NCBI GenBank assembly: GCA_029215795.1
Contig: JARDYH010000003.1
Location: 95,140,609 to 95,204,608 of the forward strand
Length of the DNA stretch: 64,000 nt
Source: Anniella stebbinsi
Lineage: Eukaryota; Chordata; Lepidosauria; Squamata; Anniellidae
Direction of reading: 5' to 3'
The notes under the pieces were generated by a model that ran no database searches, had not been told where the DNA came from, and was given only the letters and a program-made list of their open reading frames with translations. The translations under genes and the position numbers were made by a program. Every line of letters starts with the position of its first letter. Position 1 is the stretch's first letter. Below are positions 1-11,449 of this stretch, piece by piece.

Positions 1-400
1 GGTTCCATTGACATACTGCTTTAATAGTCAGGAAGCTTTTCTTGATGTCCAGCCGGAACCTGGCTTCCTGTAACTTGAGCCCATTATTCCGAGTCCTGCA
101 CCCTGGGTTGATCGAGAAGAGATCCTGGCCCTCCTCTGTGTGACAACCCTTCAAGTACTTGAAGAGTGCTATCATGTCTCCCCTCAATCTCCTCTTCTCC
201 AGGCTAAACATGCCCAGTTCTTTGAGTCTGTCCTCATAGGGCTTTGTTTCCAGAGCCCTGATCATCCTTGTTGTCCCCCTCTGAATTTGCTCCAGCTTGT
301 CTGCATCCTTTTTGAAGTGTGGTGCCCAGAACTGGATGCAATACTCAAGATGGGGCCTAACCAGTGCCGAATAGAGGGAAGCCAGTATCTCACACGATTT
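1..400 (-). mobile_element. CR1 LINE, 3' fragment
   Basis: The plus strand is the antisense of the CR1 3' region familiar from birds, turtles and lizards. Its landmarks are a block around 173-245 matching the conserved 'CTCCTCTTCTCCAGGCTAAACA' type segment and a downstream block about the measured quantity of the LINE tail around 310-365. The element therefore lies on the minus strand. It is cut by the window start, and the right limit near 400 is approximate. Divergence from the remembered CR1 consensus is moderate, suggesting an old, dead copy. Confidence 0.85.
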
Positions 401-621
401 GGAAGTGTAGTCTCAGCTGAAGCGAGGCATGTGCAAGTAAATTGTGGAGTCCCTCTGCACATGCTGTCTGCTGACTCCTGTCTGCAAATATTGCTCTTCT
501 GTTTGAATGACTTTGATTTAATGCACTTTATATTTAGTCGTATTTCTATTTTTAAAAGGACGCAAGCCACCTTTGGGACTCAAACAAAGTCCAAAATTCA
601 GGGTATAAATGACTTTCAAAA

Positions 622-679
622 GACAGATAGATGAATACATAGGATGGATGGATGGATGGATAGACAGATAGATACAGAT
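622..679. repeat. GGAT/GATA microsatellite
   Basis: Tandem GGAT units at about 642-661 are bordered by GATA-type units on both sides. Confidence 0.85.
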
Positions 680-1410
680 CAAACTAGTGAAATTTCTCTG
701 GCGGGGGCGTGACAGAGTTTCCACACATACCTTGTTGTGTCGTGTAGGGTAATGCGGTTTGGGAGTAAGGGTATGCAAAGTCTGGCTAGATACATGGAGC
801 TGGTTGCTTCATCTAGAAACCACCCTAGAGGCTTTTGAAAGAGGACACAAGCACTGCAGGCACATTGTCTCTTACAACGTCAATAGCGAATTCGGGGAAG
901 TGCAGCCCAAATCTCACATCTCAGATGCTGACAACCAACACTGAGACCAGACTAAAAGCCTGCTAATTTATTCTCAAAGGGCAGCATTGTTCTCATTGCT
1001 TAAGAAAACAACATTTATTTTCATTCCACAAGATATCCACATTCTTTACAGACATAAGAAGTTGTGCTTTCAAGCATGTGTAACTTCTTCGGTTCAGCTG
1101 TTTGGTGATTCTTTTGGTTTTGAAAGAAATGTGAATGCTGAGTTGACTTAATAAATGTGAAGGAGACAGCGAGAGGCCTATTGAAAACATAACTCAGAAA
1201 CTCATGACAAGCAGGGAAGGCTAATGATTTTGTGGTTTGAATGGATGGCACCATTCCGGGGTGCCTCCAACCCTGCGGAATGCATTTAGTTTATTGGTAG
1301 TGGAATGAGCTGCTTCCTTGTCATTCTTCTAAAGGGTGTGTGTATGACTTCATAACAGCTTGGAAAATATGGTTCGTTACAGCAGATAGAGCTTGTATGG
1401 GAGGCAGACT
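680..1410. other. No gene seen
   Basis: Unique-looking AT-rich sequence. I see no repeat family or credible coding frame here. Confidence 0.4.
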
Positions 1411-1411
1411 A

Positions 1412-1500
1412 AGAGTACACCCCAATAAGTAAGACCTACTGAATTCAACAGGATTTCTCCTCTAATCCCTAGTAAGTATGTTTAGGATAGCAGACTGAAT
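1412..1500. repeat. Old copy of a dispersed 'gcaatcctat' repeat
   Basis: The order of short motifs (taagacctactgaattcaac, then agtaagtatgtttaggat) matches a short dispersed repeat. Other copies in this window lie at 5567-5628, 25203-25290, 38300-38329 with 39410-39475, 39820-39912, 51280-51375 and 60891-60965. The copies are divergent. Its class is not known to me. Confidence 0.5.
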
Positions 1501-1539
1501 ATGGTACTGGTAATCTTGACAAGTTTTCATGTGCAGAAA

Positions 1540-2530
1540 TGTGAACCTGAAGATTAATGGTGCAGAACTCCTTTCAGTCTGAGGACCAAATTCAGGGCCT
1601 GCATTCCAGTGGTGGGTAGTAGAGCTGTGCATTGCTTCAGATCCAACTCCCACATCTGAGGCAAATCAGGGTGATTCGGAGGGCTTTGAAACAGCTCTGA
1701 AGCGAATCAAAATAGATCCAAATCGGTCCGAAGTGCATCGGCATGGTCCAAATCGATTCGGATTGAATTGGACCTTTTTTCAAGCACAGGCAACCTGTGC
1801 TTGCAATATTTCTTTTGTTAGAGTAGGGAAGGGGGAGGAGGAGTTTGGAGGGGGAAATTTACTGTTAAATGACAGTTTCATCCCCCAATCCTTCTGAAGT
1901 CTTCCAGTTCTCTTTAGTAGCCTCCAATCAAAATGATGGAAGAGGGCTTAAAGACAATCAGGCGATCAAGCTTCCTTTGTCCTTGCTCATTGACTGTTAG
2001 ACTTGGTAGAAGTAGGGTGTTTTGGGCTGGCTAGCTTATGTTTCTTATTGGTGTGTGTTTGGGAGCTTTGATAGTTGGATCTTTCTTGAGCCTTCACCCT
2101 TTTCTCACTATTATCTCTTGCCTCTATTTCTCTTTCTTCTTGTCTTTTTTAAAAAATACAAAATCAAAAATCAAAAAGTTATAGGCATTTCTTTTCTCCT
2201 ATGCAAGTTGATAGGAAAATGAGAAATCTGAATCTCAATTCAGAAATACGAATCTCGATTTGGATTCAGATCTGAAGCGAATCAAAATAGGTCTGAATCA
2301 GTCTGAAGCTAATCAGGCCTAATTTGGACTCTCCAAATCAGGATCCAAAGTGAATCGAGAGGTCTGTGCACAGCCCTAGTGAGCAGTAGTTGCTGAAGGC
2401 AAAAGGGGTAGGGCCCAAAATACCCCAAATACCAGCATAATTTAGCTTAAATTCTTTACTGCCAGTAAATGAGACATGTAAACCTTTTAGAATGGGGAGA
2501 AACTGTCCCAAAGCTGGGAAATCAGCAAGG
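1540..2530 (+). repeat. Dispersed repeat split by a hAT-like insertion
   Basis: Sequence at 1540-1619 and 2379-2530 forms one repeat interrupted by the element at 1620-2378. A second copy at 9105-9345 shows the same order of landmarks without the insertion: a ctgaggrc segment, 'gcattcca', an 'aaaaggggyagrgcc' segment, then 'ttttagctta'. That copy serves as an empty-site paralogue. Confidence 0.6.
1620..2378. mobile_element. hAT-like foldback element, old copy
   Basis: The left end reads TAGAGCTGTGCAT and the right end, reverse-complemented, reads TAGGGCTGTGCAC. The flanking 8-mers gtgggtag (1612-1619) and gtgagcag (2379-2386) agree at 6 of 8 positions, as expected for an aged duplication. 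The interior is bounded by inverted arms rich in aatcg/gaatc words, apparently a decayed version of the (CGGAT)n arms of younger relatives. No transposase frame was found. Confidence 0.7.
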
Positions 2531-2579
2531 GACTGGTGGTTAGGGAAAGGCTATGGGGCTAGGGGAAGGAGGTGATTTG

Positions 2580-3480
2580 GCCCCCAGGCATAGATGAGTG
2601 CAAGGAGTGTGCCCAGGCACACCCTAATATCATCAAGGGGGGCCTCCACTTTCCTCCCCAACCCACTCCACTGCACTTTCCAGGACCGGCCTTACCAGAA
2701 ATGAAGCGGGTGCCATGCCTTGCCTCCCGGCCCTGCTGACTTACTTTATTTTCCTTAGTGAGGACAGGCACGCTCGCATCCTCTGCACACTGCCTTTCTC
2801 TGTAAGGTCTTTCTGCCTTCACAATCTGCGTTGCATGGATCCAGAAGGCAGAAAGGCCTTACAGAGAAAGGCAGTGTGCCGGCAATGTGGGTGCACCTCT
2901 CCCCACTAAGGGAAATAAGTAAGCCAGCTGGGAGGCAACATGCAGCGCCTGGCCCACTTCAAGGGGCTGTTGCTTCTTGGGTGCACATGGGAGTAGTGCA
3001 GGAAGCCACATTGGGGGGATCGCAGGAAGGGGACCCTCCCATGATCCCCCCCAATGCTGCCTCCTCCTCCCCTTCTTGCGCCTTGCATCTTGACCCTACC
3101 GGCCAGCTGGCTTACTTTATTTTCCTTAGCATGCTGCCTCTCTCTGTAAGGTCTTTCTGCTCTGAATCCACACAGCACGGATCTTGAAGGCAGAAAGACC
3201 AAGGTGGTGGTGGGGAAACAGGGGATTGCGTGGCTGAGGAAGGGGAGGAGGGAGAGGCACGGTGCCACAAATAAAGAGGGTGGGACAGAACAGGAGGCAG
3301 AAGGAGTGGACACAACGAGGTGGCATCCCGCGTTCCCTCTGCTCTGCAATGACATCCCGCTGCCCCTCAACTTTTCTACCACAGTGAGGGTTGGGCAAGA
3401 AACCACACTTTCCCCTCCTCTGCTCCAGTTGGGGCCTTTAAGGTTCTACACCCTAATGAAATGAGTTGTGCATGCCTATG
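2580..3480. repeat. Degenerate palindromic repeat cluster
   Basis: An imperfect inverted repeat has arms at about 2722-2822 and 2846-2937. A third related arm begins near 3105 and folds back at 3180-3200. The arms carry a 'cttactttattttccttag' block and a 'ctgtaaggtctttctgcc' block. The architecture resembles the repeated hairpin modules of the GC-rich foldback elements elsewhere in the window, but no clear termini or target-site duplication could be set. Confidence 0.5.
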
Positions 3481-3565
3481 CACCCAGGCCCAAGGTTCTA
3501 CACCCTTGCTCAAAGTAATAAGGTATCACTATGTGCTCCCCAATTTTATTTAATATTTATTTCAA

Positions 3566-3693
3566 GAAGGGTGCAATCCTGTGCACGATGAGACAGAAAG
3601 AAAATCCTACAACTCCCAACATTGCTGGCTGGGCATACTGGGAGTTGTAGGACTTTTCCTCCATCTAACAGGCATAGGATTGAACCCTCATTG
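3566..3693. repeat. Short inverted-repeat element (MITE-like)
   Basis: The ends pair as 'gcaatcctgtgc' against 'gcataggattg', with an internal inverted pair around ctacaactccca and tgggagttgtag. A second copy lies at 48797-48900 with the same landmarks in the same order. Confidence 0.6.
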
Positions 3694-3859
3694 TTTCAAT
3701 TATTTCTTACCCTGATTACAATAGAGCTCACGGCGTCATTTTGGCTTTGCATTTACTGTGGCCATCCAATACTTTTTAAGGCTTCCTGCCAGGTTCCCAG
3801 TCAGGAATAGCTACTGCACACAACCATCCTCCTCACATCCATGCTTTTGCCCTGAGGGC

Positions 3860-4450
3860 TAAATGGATACATGCAATCTTTACCTCCCTCTACCCCACCC
3901 CAACCATTTTGAGTGGCCTAAGCACACACATGTGCCATTTAGAATTTATGGCAAAAATATGGTTGCAAAAGAGAGATGTACAAATCATCAACAACTGAGG
4001 TCATTGGGGTTCTCCAAACTTCAGCCCGAAGCTCATTCTGATTTATGTCTGTATCAGATTGTGAGCTTTGCTTTTTTCCCCACATGAAAATATGCATGTA
4101 TTTTCATGCATATTTTTCCAAAATGCACGCATCAGTTGTACTAATTGTTTAAATGTACTCCTTTTTCTCCTATTGATTACGGTGTTCTTGTGTGCAGTTT
4201 TCAAAAGTATGCAATTTTTTCCACGCACATTTTTCAAATGTACTAATTTTTTGAATGCATTTGTTTTTGTTCCACAAAGTGCATCACCACCTCAGAAATA
4301 TACAAATTTCAACTGCAGATTGTATTCATGTCTATGTTCAGTTCCAGAGATGCAAACTGGGAAAATTCTGATTAAAAATGTACTGAAACAAATTTATACA
4401 TCCCTTATATGGGGGTGCATGATTCCACTGACCCCCCATGCAGTAACTTG
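3860..4450. repeat. Old AT-rich dispersed repeat
   Basis: Repeated words such as 'catttttc', 'aaatgcac' and 'tgtactaatt' recur. Comparable decayed stretches occur at 7380-7660, 26840-27130, 30428-30650, 47170-47480 and 59430-59640. I infer one or more ancient families; the boundaries are uncertain. Confidence 0.35.
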
Positions 4451-5566
4451 ACCAGGTTTGTTGTATGTGAGAATCAGGGTAGCCTTTTGAGTGGATGTGA
4501 AGGCGTTGTGGGAAGATGCTACTGAAGACTCTAAGCATTAATTGGCTCTATTCTTCATACACTGTAGGTATGGTTTCGACGATGCAGGAATCAGCTTGTC
4601 AGGCAAATGCTAATTCTGTAATTAAGGACTTGCAATCTGTGTGGTCCAGTTGCACAAAGACAAAGCAGATTGGATTTTTTCTGTTAGAGTTAAAGCGTTC
4701 TCTTTGAAATATCCGATTTCAGAAGAAAGACAGCATTTGCAAATGAGTGGCACAACGGATAGAACATAATCTATTAAGAGTTGGATTAATGTTTATTTTC
4801 TCAACAGTATAAAAGCTTATTGAAGCAGTCGGTGTGATCATTAGACATATAAAAGTAAACAATGTGCAATCATTCACACACACCCCTTTTCCCACTTCCA
4901 TCCAGATTTTGAAGGGATTTGCAAAATTTGGGAAGTTCTTATAAAAACAACAACCCTTAACTGAATAAAATACTTTCCCATCCCTAAATTCTTCTCATCT
5001 CCCAATCTTCCTCCGTTTATAGCTCTTTATTTCCCGAAACCATTGCAGAGACTGGTGGGAACTGCAGTACTGCATCAATATCTATAGAGTCTACCCTACA
5101 GTTACCATTCAAGTTTAAAAAGAAAATCTGGTGCTCATATGAAAAGTGAACGAACCCCCCCCCCACACACACACACACTGTTGAGCCTGAAATATCATAT
5201 CATCAACAAAAAGCCTATTCATGAATATATTTCTGCGCACAAGCTTCAGGAATAAATCTGTCTCTGGATGACAGTATTAAAGAATCCAATTTTTCTAGAC
5301 CTCAAAAATAAAAGCTTCTGTAATATTTTAGTAAACTGAGAGTTGATGGTGACATTCAGTATAGCCATGGATTAACTTATCATCCTTTATTCTTGAAGGA
5401 TTTATTATTATTTTTACTCTCCCTCGATCTAGAGCTTGGACTGAGGACAAATAGTGTGGTGGTCTGTCTATATAGAAATATTTATCATAATACTGAAGTC
5501 CCCTGGATTGTATACACAATGTAGTCTCATGTGGCTTTCCCATTGCATGTCGGAATAAAAACTAAG
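4451..5566. other. No gene seen; one C/CA microsatellite
   Basis: Unique-looking sequence. A poly-C run followed by (CA)n lies at about 5154-5179. No repeat family recognised in the rest. Confidence 0.4.
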
Positions 5567-5628
5567 GCTGCAGTCTTATACCCACCAAAAAAATAACTCC
5601 CACTGAAATCAGTGAGACTTGATTCTAA
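5567..5628. repeat. Dispersed 'gcagtcctat' repeat, partial
   Basis: Motifs 'gcagtcttataccca' and 'gaaatcagtgagactt' match the short dispersed repeat described at 1412. It ends abruptly at the neighbouring inverted-repeat element. Confidence 0.5.
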
Positions 5629-5629
5629 C

Positions 5630-6182
5630 TAGGGCACTTTCCGCACCAGCCATTTTCCAAGGCTGCCCTTACCTGCTTGCGGAGAGGCCACATGACACAC
5701 AGAGCATCCTACAAGCAGGCAGGGGCCAGCCCCCCATTTTCCCGGGAGTTCAAGGAATGCTATTATTCCGGTTTGTTCCCTGTTCCCGGCAGGGCAGCGA
5801 GATGGGCAGCTGGTGTGGCCGCCCATCCCGGGCGCAGCTGCATTTACCCATGGGTAAGCACTGCTGCACCGATGTCCACAGAGCCGTACCGAGGCCATCA
5901 GGAGGGGGGACCCAATTTCACCATCCCCAGGATGGCGGGGGAGAGGGGGAGCTATTGCGTATGGATTTTTTTTTTTAAAAAAAGAACTTGTTGCACAGGA
6001 GCGCTTGTGCGCTCTTCTGTGGATCTTTGGGGGAAAATGGCCACCGCAACTTGCAAAGGCCCAGGAGAAACCCGGAACATCACATTCATGATGCGGCTTC
6101 AGCGTGACGAACCCGGAAGTGACTACTTCCGGGTTTGCCTGCTTCCCACCTTCTCCACCCCTATGGTGTGGAAAGGGCCTAG
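5630..6182. mobile_element. Inverted-repeat DNA element, possibly hAT-like
   Basis: The left end TAGGGCACTTTCCGCACCA pairs imperfectly with the right end, which ends TGGTGTGGAAAGGGCCTA on the plus strand. The flanking 8-mers do not match, so I cannot prove the insertion by a duplication. Inside are an inverted cttacctgc donor-like string near 5668, a CCATTTTCC box near 5650, an AAAATGGCC box near 6035, and a perfect 11-bp hairpin at 6110-6135. These parts resemble the module list of the TAGGGNTGTGCAC family. The long open frames on both strands here have no recognisable protein features. Confidence 0.5.
6110..6135. repeat. Perfect hairpin with two ETS-like half sites
   Basis: Eleven-base arms (6110-6120 and 6125-6135) around a GACT loop. 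Each arm contains CCGGAAGT, the core bound by ETS-family factors, so two sites face each other. Confidence 0.55.
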
Positions 6183-6185
6183 ATG

Positions 6186-7050
6186 TCTTTTGGAGCGGGT
6201 TGCAAGCAATATAGCTTGTCTGATTTGAATTTCCTTTTTCTTTTGAGTTCAGAAACAGTGAAGTAAAGGGCAAATCAAACAATGAAAGGGTTGGATCATC
6301 TTCCCCATGAATAAGGCTAAAGGAGGTGGTATTTATTGGAAGTATCTAGTACTGCCACCATCCTTCTGCTTGTTCTGTTGTTCCAGTGGGACCCACTGCT
6401 AGCAAAATGGGAAGTTAGTGCTGCTGAAAACAATCAGTAGAAATGCTAATTTCCAGATTGGGACTGGTCAGTGGATCTCCCTTCTGTGAACTCCGATGAC
6501 CTGCCACACCTCCAAAATAAGTGTTTCCAGTTGATTTAAGAACCGCTAGCTTCCTGTTGTGCTACCTCTGGATTCTACGGAGATGCGAGCAGCATAGGAT
6601 ACAGCCCTGGGTATGGATATAAGAATAGAGTAATTGCCTTGCTAAATATGCCCAAGGTCGATCATATTCAACATCCTGATTGCAAAGCTCAGACTTCATC
6701 CATGAAACTGAGCACAATTTCGGGAGGAGAGTAGGGCTGAAATGAGAGGGTGGCCTCTTGGGGGCAAACTGGTTTGCCAGTTTGGATGGGGAGACCTGCC
6801 TCGTTCGCAGCAGTGGTAGCAATCTACAGGTAAGAAGGTAAGACCTTATTTTCTTTTAAAAGCTGCAAATTTTAAAAGGAGAGAGGGTCCTCTCCCCTCC
6901 AATTCCCTTTTGGTGTTCTAATGAAAGCTTCAGCTGCTGGAGCTCTTGCTCCAACTACCATCATTTCCTCCCAGTTCCAGCATCCCTATTTCATGTAGTT
7001 CACTGGTTGTAGCCATGGTTCGCTATGAACAAGTCAACTGTGATGAAAAA
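6186..7050. other. No gene seen
   Basis: Unique-looking sequence with no recognised repeat family or coding frame. Confidence 0.4.
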
Positions 7051-7054
7051 AAGA

Positions 7055-7282
7055 TCACATTGCAGCATGATTGTTAGAGTGTTGGACTGGGAGTCAGGAG
7101 ATCCAAGTTGTAGCCCCCACTCAGCCATGGAAGCTCACTGGGTGACTTTGGGCCAGTACCAGACTGGGTTGTTGTTGTAAGGATAAAATGGAGCGAAGGA
7201 GGATTGTGTAAGTCACCTTGAGTTCCTTAAGCAGGAAAGAAGGTGGGATATAAATGAAATAAATAAATGGATAAAAATAATA
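7055..7282 (+). mobile_element. Sauria-type SINE
   Basis: A tRNA-related head (ttgttagagtgttggactgg, then a degenerate B box) is followed by the conserved 'gctcactgggtgactttggg' body and 'ggataaaatggag' block. The tail is a 'gtgggatataaatg' region ending in AAATA repeats. This matches the squamate Sauria SINE, whose 3' tail is Bov-B-like. It is the best taxonomic marker in the window. Confidence 0.9.
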
Positions 7283-7379
7283 ATCCAACCAATTCTGAGT
7301 TTGGGATGAGAAGCACCAAATTTACCTTAGTCCTACAGATGGATGGATCTCTTAATTTTGGTTTCTCTCAATTTTCCAT

Positions 7380-7660
7380 TTTTCCAATTTCCAGTTCATC
7401 CCAAAGATTGAGATGATGATGATGATTTTGTATGAACATTCATAAGTATTTTTTTTGTACAAATATCTCCTAACATATGAATTTCTGCAAGCATTTTTGC
7501 CTAATAGACAAGTTTTCTGGAATCATCTCAATACAACACATTTTTAACTTTGCAAAATTCAGAGAAGTGTGAGGTTTGAAGGATAACCAAGTTTTGGTTT
7601 GCCCAGTGGTTCAAAAGTGTGAAATTAGATAAATTCTGTCTCGCTCACACACACATCCCT
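7380..7660. repeat. Old AT-rich dispersed repeat
   Basis: Degenerate 'acatttttaactttgcaaaa' type sequence resembling that at 3860-4450. Low confidence in class and limits. Confidence 0.3.
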
Positions 7661-7664
7661 AGTC

Positions 7665-8857
7665 TACTCCAACAGTTATATGCAAAAATGTCTTCCATTT
7701 TACAATGCCTTCAGCAAAGTGTCACTTCAGTTAAGATAAAGGGAGGGAAACACAAACAAATCACTGAGTTTAGATAAGGTGGGAAGAAACCTCATCTTTC
7801 TCTAATTAGCTTCATGAAGGCAGTATTTGGAGCTGCTCTTCGAATGAGATTAAGACTTGGCATCTGCTGTTGATCAAGACAAGCGTTCTCTCCCCCAATC
7901 TTCTTTCTCCTAAAATATAGTGGTTCTCAGATGTTAAAAGCTACAGCTCGATAGGGCTATAAAGACAGAGAATACTTCGTGTATCCTATAGAGTTCATTT
8001 TGTGTCATTCTTCCGCTCTGGAAAATTATTAACATTTATTTCAGATGGCAATATGATCCTTAATCTATAACAGTCCTCTTCTTCTAAAACGGTAAGGAAG
8101 CAGGAGGGATATTAGATTTAAGGAGAAAAATCTGTTGTCTGTGGGCAGAAAGTTTGAGGTTTCATAGCTTTAGACAGATTCTAACTGGTGACGGTGGATG
8201 ACACTCCCACATGGAATGTACCAAACTACTTACAGAAGACGTTGTGTGTGTGTGTTTTAACTTTTCTTTCATCCTGGTTACAGTTGGAGATTTTATTGTA
8301 GATGGAATGCTTACCAGCTAAGATTCAGTGTGACTGCATCTGAGGATGAAGTCACATAGTTTTTGTTTTAGGGCTACACCTAAAAGTTAGGAATGTGTGA
8401 TGCTGTGAATTCCATTCTGTTTCAGCCTGATGAGATTCTGCAGTGTTTCCATTTCAGCTGTGATGGAGTGGAGTAAAAAAAAAAAAAAAGTTGATTCTGA
8501 AATGTTTTGAGCATATTTTGTAGGTGCCATGATTTGCGCAAGTGGTAATTTGCGCAAATTGGATTTCTTTGGGGGGATCTTGAAATTTGCACAAATGGGG
8601 TCATATTTTTTTAAATATTTTTTTATTGGTGATCTTACACAAGTGCGCATGATTGCAGGTCCGCCTGTCCACTATGCAGCCCTGCAGAGGCATATTCCCA
8701 TCTTGTAGATATACTTGTCAGTTTAATCCATTCTACACTCTGCTTCGTTTAGCCCAGAGGAGCCATATTTCATAGTCGTCAAAGAACTTCTTAATTTCAC
8801 TCTCCTCTTTGGCACATTACTAAAAATGTATTGTGGGAATGAGACATGCTTGTAACC
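7665..8857. other. No gene seen; possible conserved non-coding stretch
   Basis: Mostly unique. 7785-7895 is a repeat-free, motif-dense stretch including TCTAATTAGCTTCATG. A poly-A run lies at about 8475-8489. Confidence 0.35.
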
Positions 8858-8859
8858 AT

Positions 8860-9035
8860 GTGCATCGGTGCAGTCAAATTTGCCCACCACTTGGTGGTAG
8901 AGAATCTGCTTTGCATGGAAAAGGTCTCACATTCAATCCCTCTCCAGGTAGGGTTGGGAAAAACTGTCAGAAACCCTGGAGGGCCACTGTCAGTCAGTGT
9001 AGACAATATTGAGCTAAGTGGATCAATGTTCCGAA
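8860..9035 (+). mobile_element. tRNA-derived SINE, diverged
   Basis: A-box-like 'tggtggtagagaatctgc' and B-box-like 'cattcaatccc' are followed by a 'gtcagtgtagacaatattga' body. The same body order occurs in the copy at 59039-59222. The 3' end is decayed. Confidence 0.75.
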
Positions 9036-9104
9036 TAAGTGGTTTCCCTTGCCACAGAGCCATGACTGACCCCCAGCTCACTGCCCAGTGTATACTGAAT
9101 GGCA

Positions 9105-9345
9105 GGAGTGTTACACCTCTTTCAGCCTGAGGGCAAAATTCCATTTCAGAGAAGCTTTCAGGGGCAGCATTCCAATGGTGGGAGGGGACAAAGGCAAAAG
9201 GGGCAGAGCCAAAATACCAAACATGCGGGCACATTTTAGCTTATTGCTAGTAACTAAGCCCTAGGAGTGGTGTTTCAATCTTTTCGAATGGAGGAAATCC
9301 TGCCCCAAACTGTCCAAATTATAGATGGTCCGGGGAAAGGGGGTG
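9105..9345 (+). repeat. Dispersed repeat, uninterrupted copy
   Basis: Second copy of the repeat that hosts the element at 1620-2378, with landmarks in the same order and no insertion. Confidence 0.6.
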
Positions 9346-9619
9346 TGGTCAGGAAAGGGTACATGCCATCTGTGGAACCCCAGAGGGCTGGATTCAGACC
9401 CTTGTGCAGGCTGCATTGGGTCCACGGTCTTCTGCACTATGGCTAATGTATAATATGTTCCTGAATCTTCCTGTTCTTGAACATTTGCCTGACATTATAT
9501 TGATGTTAAATGTATCTGTTGAAGCAGCACATTGTATTTATCGTCTTCTGTTCAGCCAATCCACAGATCAATCTCCATTACCCCCTGAGCATGCAATTCA
9601 AACAACCAAGACGGATGTG

Positions 9620-10038
9620 CTGAAAAGGACTGGTGTAATGTGATCTCATTGGCCAGTCCGTTAGCAAACGTGCTGCCCTGTGTTGTACCAGCTACAGTTT
9701 CTGGACCATTTTCAAAGGCAGCCCCACGTATAACGCATTGCAGTAATCCAAACGAGAGGTTATGAGAGCATGGATAACTGTAGCTAGGCTATCTCTGTCC
9801 AGATAAGGGCGCAGTTGGTATATCAGCCTAAACTGGTAAAAGGTGATCTTTGCCACCGAATTCACCTGTGTCTCAAGTGACAGTTCTGGATCCAAGAGCA
9901 CCCCCAAATTATGGACCCAATCCTTTAGGGGGAGTGCAACCCCCTCCAGAACAGGGTGAACATCACTTCGCCGGACAGATGAACCACCCGCTAACAGTAC
10001 CTCCGTCTTGTCTGGATTGAGTCTCCGTAGCAAGACAT
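9620..10038 (-). pseudogene. L2-type LINE ORF2 fragment (reverse transcriptase C-terminal part)
   Basis: The minus-strand frame at 10033-9692 reads through motifs typical of the end of L2/CR1-group reverse transcriptases. These are LNPDKTEVLL, a GVLLDPELSLETQV segment, LRPYLDRDSLATVIHAL and SRLDYCNALYVGLPLK. After a stop at 9692 the same frame continues with LVQHRAARLL down to about 9622, so one nonsense mutation has split it. Both the catalytic part and the 3' end are missing. It encodes no functional protein and marks an old 5'- and 3'-truncated insertion. A second, differently truncated L2 fragment lies at 48953. Confidence 0.9.
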
Positions 10039-10039
10039 A

Positions 10040-10500
10040 TATGCAAATTTAGCCCTGTTTACAGGAGAGATAAGGCCTGGTCTTAGATTAAGTACAAAAT
10101 GGGATTTCCACTTCCTTATGGCTCCTTCCCTTGCTGCTCTTACGTTGTCTGCATGCTGGAAATTCCTAGGAACTGTCAACGATGTTGTTCCTCTGCAAGC
10201 TAATCCCACCCATTCCTAGTAAGTGGCAGTGGTCGTGTTGGGGCAAACGATGCCATTGGCCTGCTCCATTTGTATTCTTGGATGCAGATGGAGTAGCATG
10301 GGATTAAATCATTCAGCTATGGTAACACAGGAAAATCTAAGGGCTGACTCCATATCTATGGGCTTCCCATAAAATTAGGCCCCGAGGTCTACTCAGTAGC
10401 AGCAGTGGCGCTGATCCTGTGATCTGCAACTGAAGGCTGCAAACCAGCTCCCATATTAAATTGCCCTAAATATGTCTAGGGAAATCTCCCCCAACATAGC
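10040..10500. other. No gene seen
   Basis: Unique-looking sequence. No repeat family recognised. Confidence 0.35.
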
Positions 10501-10650
10501 AAACAACCCCCCCCCACACACACACACACACACCAATGTTTTGGACTACAACCATGCTGCTGTTGTCATTTGGCCACCCAGGCCAAGGCCAATGGGAATT
10601 AAAGTCTAAAATATCTGGAGGGCCCCAGGCTGTGGAAGGCTGGGCTAGAA
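10501..10650. repeat. C/CA microsatellite and 'ccagatgtttt' MITE
   Basis: A poly-C plus (CA)n tract at 10507-10532 is followed by an inverted-repeat MITE. Its ends pair as 'tgttttggactacaa' with 'taaagtctaaaatatctgg'. Related copies lie at 14592, 31010, 37678, 42001 and 47736. Confidence 0.65.
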
Positions 10651-10654
10651 CACT

Positions 10655-11440
10655 GTAGAAAATTTAAGCTTTGGGGAGCTCAAAGAACAAGGGAATGCAT
10701 GCAGGTAAGCGGGCCCATCAACAGAAGGCATTGACACACCAATGCACCCTTGGCAACTGCCAATGGTATTGAGTGCTGACAGCAGCCATCGAAGGGCCAT
10801 TGAATTAGTTTCAGTGGATGACTAAATAGTCTCTTCCAATAAGATCACGCTAGTAGAAGGGATTACGGAATCAGCCATGACTGCATTTGCTATATCACTT
10901 TGAAACTTCAAACTATCTCGATAGGATTTAAGAGCGTCTCATCGTAGTTAACGCTGGATCCTTGCTTCTGTTTAAAGTACATCAAGTGTATTTTTTTTGT
11001 TTTTCAGTTGGACCATTCTTTTTTAAAATGAATTATATATGATGGCTCTTCCCACCTTAACCCATTCCCTGCGGCACAAAGACTGAACTTCCAGTACATC
11101 TGTCTCCTGTCAAAGCAAGGGAGAACCAGGGATGCTCAGGTTTGACAACATTATCCAAACTCCTTTTCGAAGCTCAGTTTGTCTCTCTCCCACTCTCATT
11201 TGTGTTGGGAGTATTGCAATCAGTTACTGGAAGGGGGCAATGTTGCAGTAAGTTAATTCACGGGAAGTTTTGGCCACAGCTAGCCTTAGGGTCTCTGGCC
11301 TACAATGTGGTTTCCTGTGATTTCCTTTTGCTCCTCCCTTTCCTTCCCCTGCCCCCCATCTCTGTTTGACCTCCTCTATTGCTGGGAGTAGATGTGTTTG
11401 CTCTCTTGCTCCTGTCAGTGTGACAGAACACAAAATGGAC
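10655..11440. other. No gene seen
   Basis: Unique-looking sequence without recognised repeats or coding frames. Confidence 0.35.
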
Positions 11441-11449
11441 TGAATAAAC

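Noticed and set aside
5629..6282. Open frames of 217 and 183 codons on opposite strands
   Set aside because: They overlap head to tail on both strands inside an inverted-repeat element and show no protein motif.
7070..7125. tRNA-like promoter boxes as a possible tRNA gene (also near 8880 and 59050)
   Set aside because: The boxes are followed by SINE bodies and no cloverleaf closes. They are SINE heads.
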